Shown here piece after piece: positions 60,810 through 64,000 of a DNA stretch of 64,000 bases. Made by a program: the position numbers and the translations under genes. This DNA comes from Maricaulis sp. (lineage in GTDB: Bacteria; Pseudomonadota; Alphaproteobacteria; Caulobacterales; Maricaulaceae), in assembly GCF_017643475.1 (NCBI RefSeq), contig NZ_JAEPNI010000002.1:124001-188000 (forward strand), given 5' to 3'. Numbering within the stretch: position 1 is the first letter of the stretch; each line of letters opens with the position of its first letter. The notes under the pieces were generated by a model that was given only the letters and a program-made list of their open reading frames with translations, was not told the origin of the DNA and searched no databases.

Positions 60810-61444
60810 CGGTCCAACTCCTCATGTGCCTGAGCCTCGCCCTCGTAGGAGCTGATGAGGTCTCCGGCGTCTTCCATCAACAGTGCTTTCAACTTGCGCC
60901 GTCCACGGGCCAGCAGGGATTCGAGTGCTTCCACACTTACAGACATGATCTCTGCCGCCCTGATATTACTCAATTCCTGAAAGTGAACGAGCTCCATGGC
61001 CATTCTCTGACGCTCTGGAAGCCTGTTCACGGCGTCCACCACCCGGTTCGCGCTTTCATCGCGTACCATGGCTGTTTCCTGGCTGATACCCTGGTCGGCC
61101 CGTTCAGGCACTTCATCAGTCAGCACTTCGCGGCGCTTGCGCAGCCGGTCGTAACACAGATTGATGGCAATCCTGCTGATCCAGGTCGACACCTGTGCCC
61201 GCCCCTTCTCGAAGCGGTCCGCTGCCTTCCAGACCCGGATAAACGTTTCCTGGGCCACGTCCTCGGCTTCCAGGGGATCACTCAGCATGCGCTGGGCCAG
61301 GCCGAGGATCTTGGGCAGCATGCGATCCATCAACACCCGCGCAGCATCACGGTCTCCGCGGCCGACGCGCTCGATGAGCTCCTCGTCGGCCACAGGACGA
61401 TCTGACGTGATAACGCGGAAGGCCGAACGGCCCTTGAGGCTCAT
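60806..61444 (-). CDS. ECF-family RNA polymerase sigma factor
   Basis: 212 aa. Region 2 includes DEELIERVGRGDRDAARVLM, DPLEAEDVAQETFIRVWKAA and WISRIAINLCYDRLRKRRE; region 4 includes LPERQRMAMELVHFQELSNI and VSVEALESLLARGRRKL. ATG at 61444 gives the normal N-terminus; longer frames run into the EF-hand gene. Encoded between a periplasmic EF-hand protein and a probable anti-sigma factor, all on one strand, suggesting envelope or calcium-related stress sensing. Confidence 0.88.
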   Translation of the reverse strand: MSLKGRSAFRVITSDRPVADEELIERVGRGDRDAARVLMDRMLPKILGLAQRMLSDPLEAEDVAQETFIRVWKAADRFEKGRAQVSTWISRIAINLCYDRLRKRREVLTDEVPERADQGISQETAMVRDESANRVVDAVNRLPERQRMAMELVHFQELSNIRAAEIMSVSVEALESLLARGRRKLKALLMEDAGDLISSYEGEAQAHEELDR

Positions 61445-61487
61445 GTCTGCTGCTACCCTTCCGCGCCCGTCCAACATCAAAGACGTA

Positions 61488-62003
61488 TCAGTCACGCCAC
61501 CAGAAACGACGATTTTCACGACGTTCCGCGGCTGCGTCCAGCTCTTCCGGCGTGATCGAGCCATTCTCGTCCGAATCCAGACGTTCAAACCAGCGATGCT
61601 CGACGTTCATGAACTCCTCGCGGGAGACCCGCCCGTCTTCATTTGTATCGGCCCGGCGACCGCGACGACGCGGACGTTCTCGGCCATCAGAACCTTCACG
61701 CTCGCGCATTTCACGCAGGCGCCGGTTCATCGGGGACATGTCGGAATCATCGAGATAACCGTCGGCATTGCGGTCCATCCAGTCGAACATCTCCGACTGC
61801 AATTCCGCGACTTCCTCGCGGGTGATGGTGTTGTCGCCATTGGCATCGGATGCACGCAGCAACATGATCGTGCGGGCAGGACCGCCACCGCGCATACCGT
61901 CCTGACCTTGGCCGCCACGCGGGCCGCGCTGGGCCTCGGCGATGGCACCGGAGATCATCACCGCGGAACTACACAGCAAAATGACCATTTTCGAGCGTTT
62001 CAT
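61488..62003 (-). CDS. Periplasmic EF-hand calcium-binding protein
   Basis: 171 aa with a Sec signal peptide (about residues 1-24, ending IAEAQ). Four EF-hand loops: DANGDNTITREE, DRNADGYLDDSD, DTNEDGRVSREE and DSDENGSITPEE, in two pairs separated by an Arg-rich linker (RERPRRRGRRA). It is followed after 43 bp by the sigma factor gene, so expression is probably linked. A calcium sensor or buffer of the periplasm. Confidence 0.87.
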   Translation of the reverse strand: MKRSKMVILLCSSAVMISGAIAEAQRGPRGGQGQDGMRGGGPARTIMLLRASDANGDNTITREEVAELQSEMFDWMDRNADGYLDDSDMSPMNRRLREMREREGSDGRERPRRRGRRADTNEDGRVSREEFMNVEHRWFERLDSDENGSITPEELDAAAERRENRRFWWRD

Positions 62004-62076
62004 TGACTTTCTTCCTTGTCAGTTTGACCTCGCATGTCAGTTCAACGCAGGGTCGCCGGAATTCCGTCGCTTGATA

Positions 62077-64000
62077 TCAGATTTCTCGCACATGTCGGTT
62101 GAACAGCGTCCGCACATGCCCACACCTCTCGACCAGATCCTCCTCCAGCTCGGCCAAAGTCTGGTGGCCTGCAGTACGAGCAAGGCCCGCCTGGCAAGCA
62201 CGACTGGCCCGTTCCGGGGTGAAACCGCTGCCGTGGGTCGTGCGCAGGACCTGCAACATGCCCAGTTGTCGTGTCAGCGTCTCGATCAGGAAACGCGCAT
62301 CATCAACGGCCAGTATGCCGGCATGCCCCAGCGCCGCGATTGCGGCCGTCGTGGACTGGCGCACGCCGCCCAGCTGTCGCGCATGCGCCAGCTGCAGGGT
62401 CTGGGCGATGAACTCGATGTCCTGGATGCCACCGGCCCGTGCCTTGACGTCCCAGACCGATTGCGCCGGCTTGGCCTCCTGCAGGCGTACGCGCATGTCC
62501 GCAGCATCGTTCAGCACGGTCTCGACATCGCGCTCACGCAGTAGGATGCCCTCGATGGTCTCGTCAATCCGCGTGCAAAGGCCCGCATCACCGGCCACGG
62601 TGCGGGCCCGTGTCAGCGCCATCAACTCCCAGGTCCAGGCTTCACGGGTGTAATACGGGTCGAACCGCGAGAACTGCACGGCCACGGGCCCGGACTTGCC
62701 CGAAGGACGCAGTTGCATGTCGATCTCGTAGAGTTCGCCCTCTTCGGTCGGCACCGAGAGCGCGCTGACCAGACGCTGGGTAAACCGCGAGAACCAGGTC
62801 TGAGTCATCTCGTCGCCGTCATAGATGAGCGTGATGTCGAGGTCGCTGTCGGCCGCCAGCTCCCGCCCGCCCAGCTTGCCCATGCCCAGCACGGCAAACC
62901 GCCCCGGCATCTCGCCGTATTTGCGTTCGGTCTCGATCCGGGCTGCGTCCGCAAGCACCTCGATGGCCGCTTCCGCGAGGTCGGAATAGGCCGCTCCGGC
63001 CGTCTGGCCCTCGATACTGCCGCGCAGGATCTGGCTGCCGATGCGAAACTTCTGTTCGCGAAGGACACGTCGCGACGTGTTCAGCGCCACCTCGTAAGGC
63101 GTGTCCAGCGTGATCTCCCGGCGCAACATGTCCAGCGCCGCACCGGGTGGGTCCTGATCCAGCGGGATGGAGAAACGCTGATCCAGCATGGTGTCGAGAA
63201 GGTTGGGCCGTCGCGCCAGATCCGTCGCCATTTTCGGCGCCATGGTGATGATACCGATGAGATCACCGGCCAGCTCGTGCTCGTTCATCAACAGCGAGAG
63301 CGGCTGCACCCCCATCGGCAGGTTCTCGAAGAAGGACGCAAAGCGCGCGAACGCATCATCGGCCTCACCGGTCTCGGCGATCATGTCGACAAGCTTTGGT
63401 GCCAGCTTGGCAAACAGGGAACGCGCCCGTGTCGAGCGCACGGCCCTGGCCCGGCCTGCGCCCCAGGCATTGAGCTGTCGCCAGGTCAGTTCGGGGCGTT
63501 TGAAACCCAGCTCCGTCAGCGTGGCCAACGTATCGGGCTCCGGCTCGACACCGGTCAGAACCAGGCTGCCGGCGCGCGATGACAGCGGAATATCCGCTTC
63601 GAACTGGTCGGAGAAATAGCCATGCACGCGGCGCAGGACAGCCTCGACGGCCCGGTCGAATTCCGCCAGCTCGCCAAACCCGGCCATATGGGCCACCTGC
63701 AGCCGGTCTTCATCGCGGATGGGCAGGAGCTGGGTCGGCTCGTCCTGGCGCATCTGGATTCGGTGTTCCCAGCTCCGCAGCAAACGATAGTCCTGGCTTA
63801 GCGCCACAGCGGTCCCGGATTCGATCGCCAGCTCGTCCGCCAGCCGGTCCAGCGCCGCCAGCGTGCCGGGCACCCGGACCGCCTTGTTGCGCCCGCCAAA
63901 GACCAGCTGGTGAATTTGTGCAAAGAACTCGATTTCCCGGATACCGCCCCGGCCGAGCTTGAGATCATGTCCTGCAGGCTGGATCTCGGCACGCCGCCCC
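62077..64000 (-). CDS. glnE: Glutamine synthetase adenylyltransferase/deadenylase, N-terminus beyond right edge
   Basis: The C-terminal about 640 residues of an enzyme of usually about 950; the frame is open to base 64000. It adenylylates and deadenylylates glutamine synthetase under PII control. The end of the first (adenylyl-removing) domain shows KLGRGGIREIEFFAQIHQ. The second (adenylyl-transferring) nucleotidyltransferase domain shows GKLGGRELAADSDLDITLIYD, and ARAGGIQDIEFIAQTLQL lies near the C-terminus. It lies 73 bp upstream of the EF-hand gene on the same strand. Confidence 0.95.
   Translation of the reverse strand, partial: GRRAEIQPAGHDLKLGRGGIREIEFFAQIHQLVFGGRNKAVRVPGTLAALDRLADELAIESGTAVALSQDYRLLRSWEHRIQMRQDEPTQLLPIRDEDRLQVAHMAGFGELAEFDRAVEAVLRRVHGYFSDQFEADIPLSSRAGSLVLTGVEPEPDTLATLTELGFKRPELTWRQLNAWGAGRARAVRSTRARSLFAKLAPKLVDMIAETGEADDAFARFASFFENLPMGVQPLSLLMNEHELAGDLIGIITMAPKMATDLARRPNLLDTMLDQRFSIPLDQDPPGAALDMLRREITLDTPYEVALNTSRRVLREQKFRIGSQILRGSIEGQTAGAAYSDLAEAAIEVLADAARIETERKYGEMPGRFAVLGMGKLGGRELAADSDLDITLIYDGDEMTQTWFSRFTQRLVSALSVPTEEGELYEIDMQLRPSGKSGPVAVQFSRFDPYYTREAWTWELMALTRARTVAGDAGLCTRIDETIEGILLRERDVETVLNDAADMRVRLQEAKPAQSVWDVKARAGGIQDIEFIAQTLQLAHARQLGGVRQSTTAAIAALGHAGILAVDDARFLIETLTRQLGMLQVLRTTHGSGFTPERASRACQAGLARTAGHQTLAELEEDLVERCGHVRTLFNRHVREI

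Noticed and set aside
1-64000. CRISPR arrays, insertion sequences, prophage or integrase genes
   Set aside because: No regularly spaced repeats, transposase, integrase or phage structural genes were seen in any frame.

Overview
The window is 64 kb of dense, GC-rich chromosome from an alphaproteobacterium of the Caulobacter/Maricaulis type. The evidence is a PopZ-type polar organiser beside valS and tolC, a PleC/DivJ-type sensor kinase, a perfect CtrA box (TTAA-N7-TTAA), clustered GANTC (CcrM) sites, alphaproteobacterial small-protein families, and long intergenic palindromes. A marine dimorphic bacterium near Maricaulis is my best guess from protein character; no database search was run. I see no prophage, IS element, CRISPR array or rRNA. 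One gene with foreign composition (46.3-47.3 kb) is the only clear sign of acquisition.

Layout. 0-2 kb: divergent selD (cut by the left edge) and mnmH, which make and use selenophosphate for tRNA 2-selenouridine. 2-9 kb: the reverse-strand block pcm-tolC-popZ-valS-DUF3137, with an operator-like palindrome on the tolC promoter and a terminator between popZ and valS. 9-13.6 kb: tRNA-Cys, then a light/DNA-repair cluster (SDR, iron-sulfur photolyase, DUF2256, second photolyase, Mpo1-like protein). 13.6-14 kb: a gene-free stretch with seven GANTC sites, a CtrA box and an orphan intrinsic terminator (candidate sRNA), then tRNA-Asn. 14-20 kb: two penicillin-binding-like serine hydrolases, an Atm1-type ABC exporter and a LysM protein. 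20-27.7 kb: LOG, an XRE regulator with a membrane partner, a hydrolase with a 27-aa membrane microprotein, gltX, two related membrane proteins (one behind a 38-bp perfect palindrome), nadE and a Gfo/Idh/MocA oxidoreductase. 27.8-33.6 kb: membrane proteins, two alcohol/enone reductases, a response regulator-kinase pair and a small membrane protein.

33.8-41 kb: HU with a bidirectional terminator that also closes a six-gene reverse operon (glmU-gabD-rpiA-DUF2059-gor-aroG). 41-46.2 kb: gph and a ferric-iron ABC system (fbpABC). 46.2-47.6 kb: a low-GC orphan gene, a second diverged copy of the fbpC 3' end, and a nested palindromic element. 47.6-54.3 kb: an amino-acid dehydrogenase; a reverse operon led by parDE and continuing into a thioesterase, a DUF3253 protein and a uracil-DNA-glycosylase-family protein; a hexapeptide acyltransferase, DUF1289, a membrane aspartic protease, a TauE/SafE transporter and dusA. 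54.3-60 kb: an EAL protein, a receiver protein and a PleC-like kinase, probably c-di-GMP and cell-cycle signalling. 60-64 kb: a reverse block of glnE (cut by the right edge), a periplasmic EF-hand protein, an ECF sigma factor, a likely membrane anti-sigma factor and a Spy/CpxP-like periplasmic protein.

Most operon members are tightly coupled (ATGA, GTGA or TGATG overlaps). Several convergent pairs end on a shared CTAG or CTAA. I chose many starts internal to the longest reading frame from Shine-Dalgarno spacing or coupling with the upstream stop; this is stated per gene.
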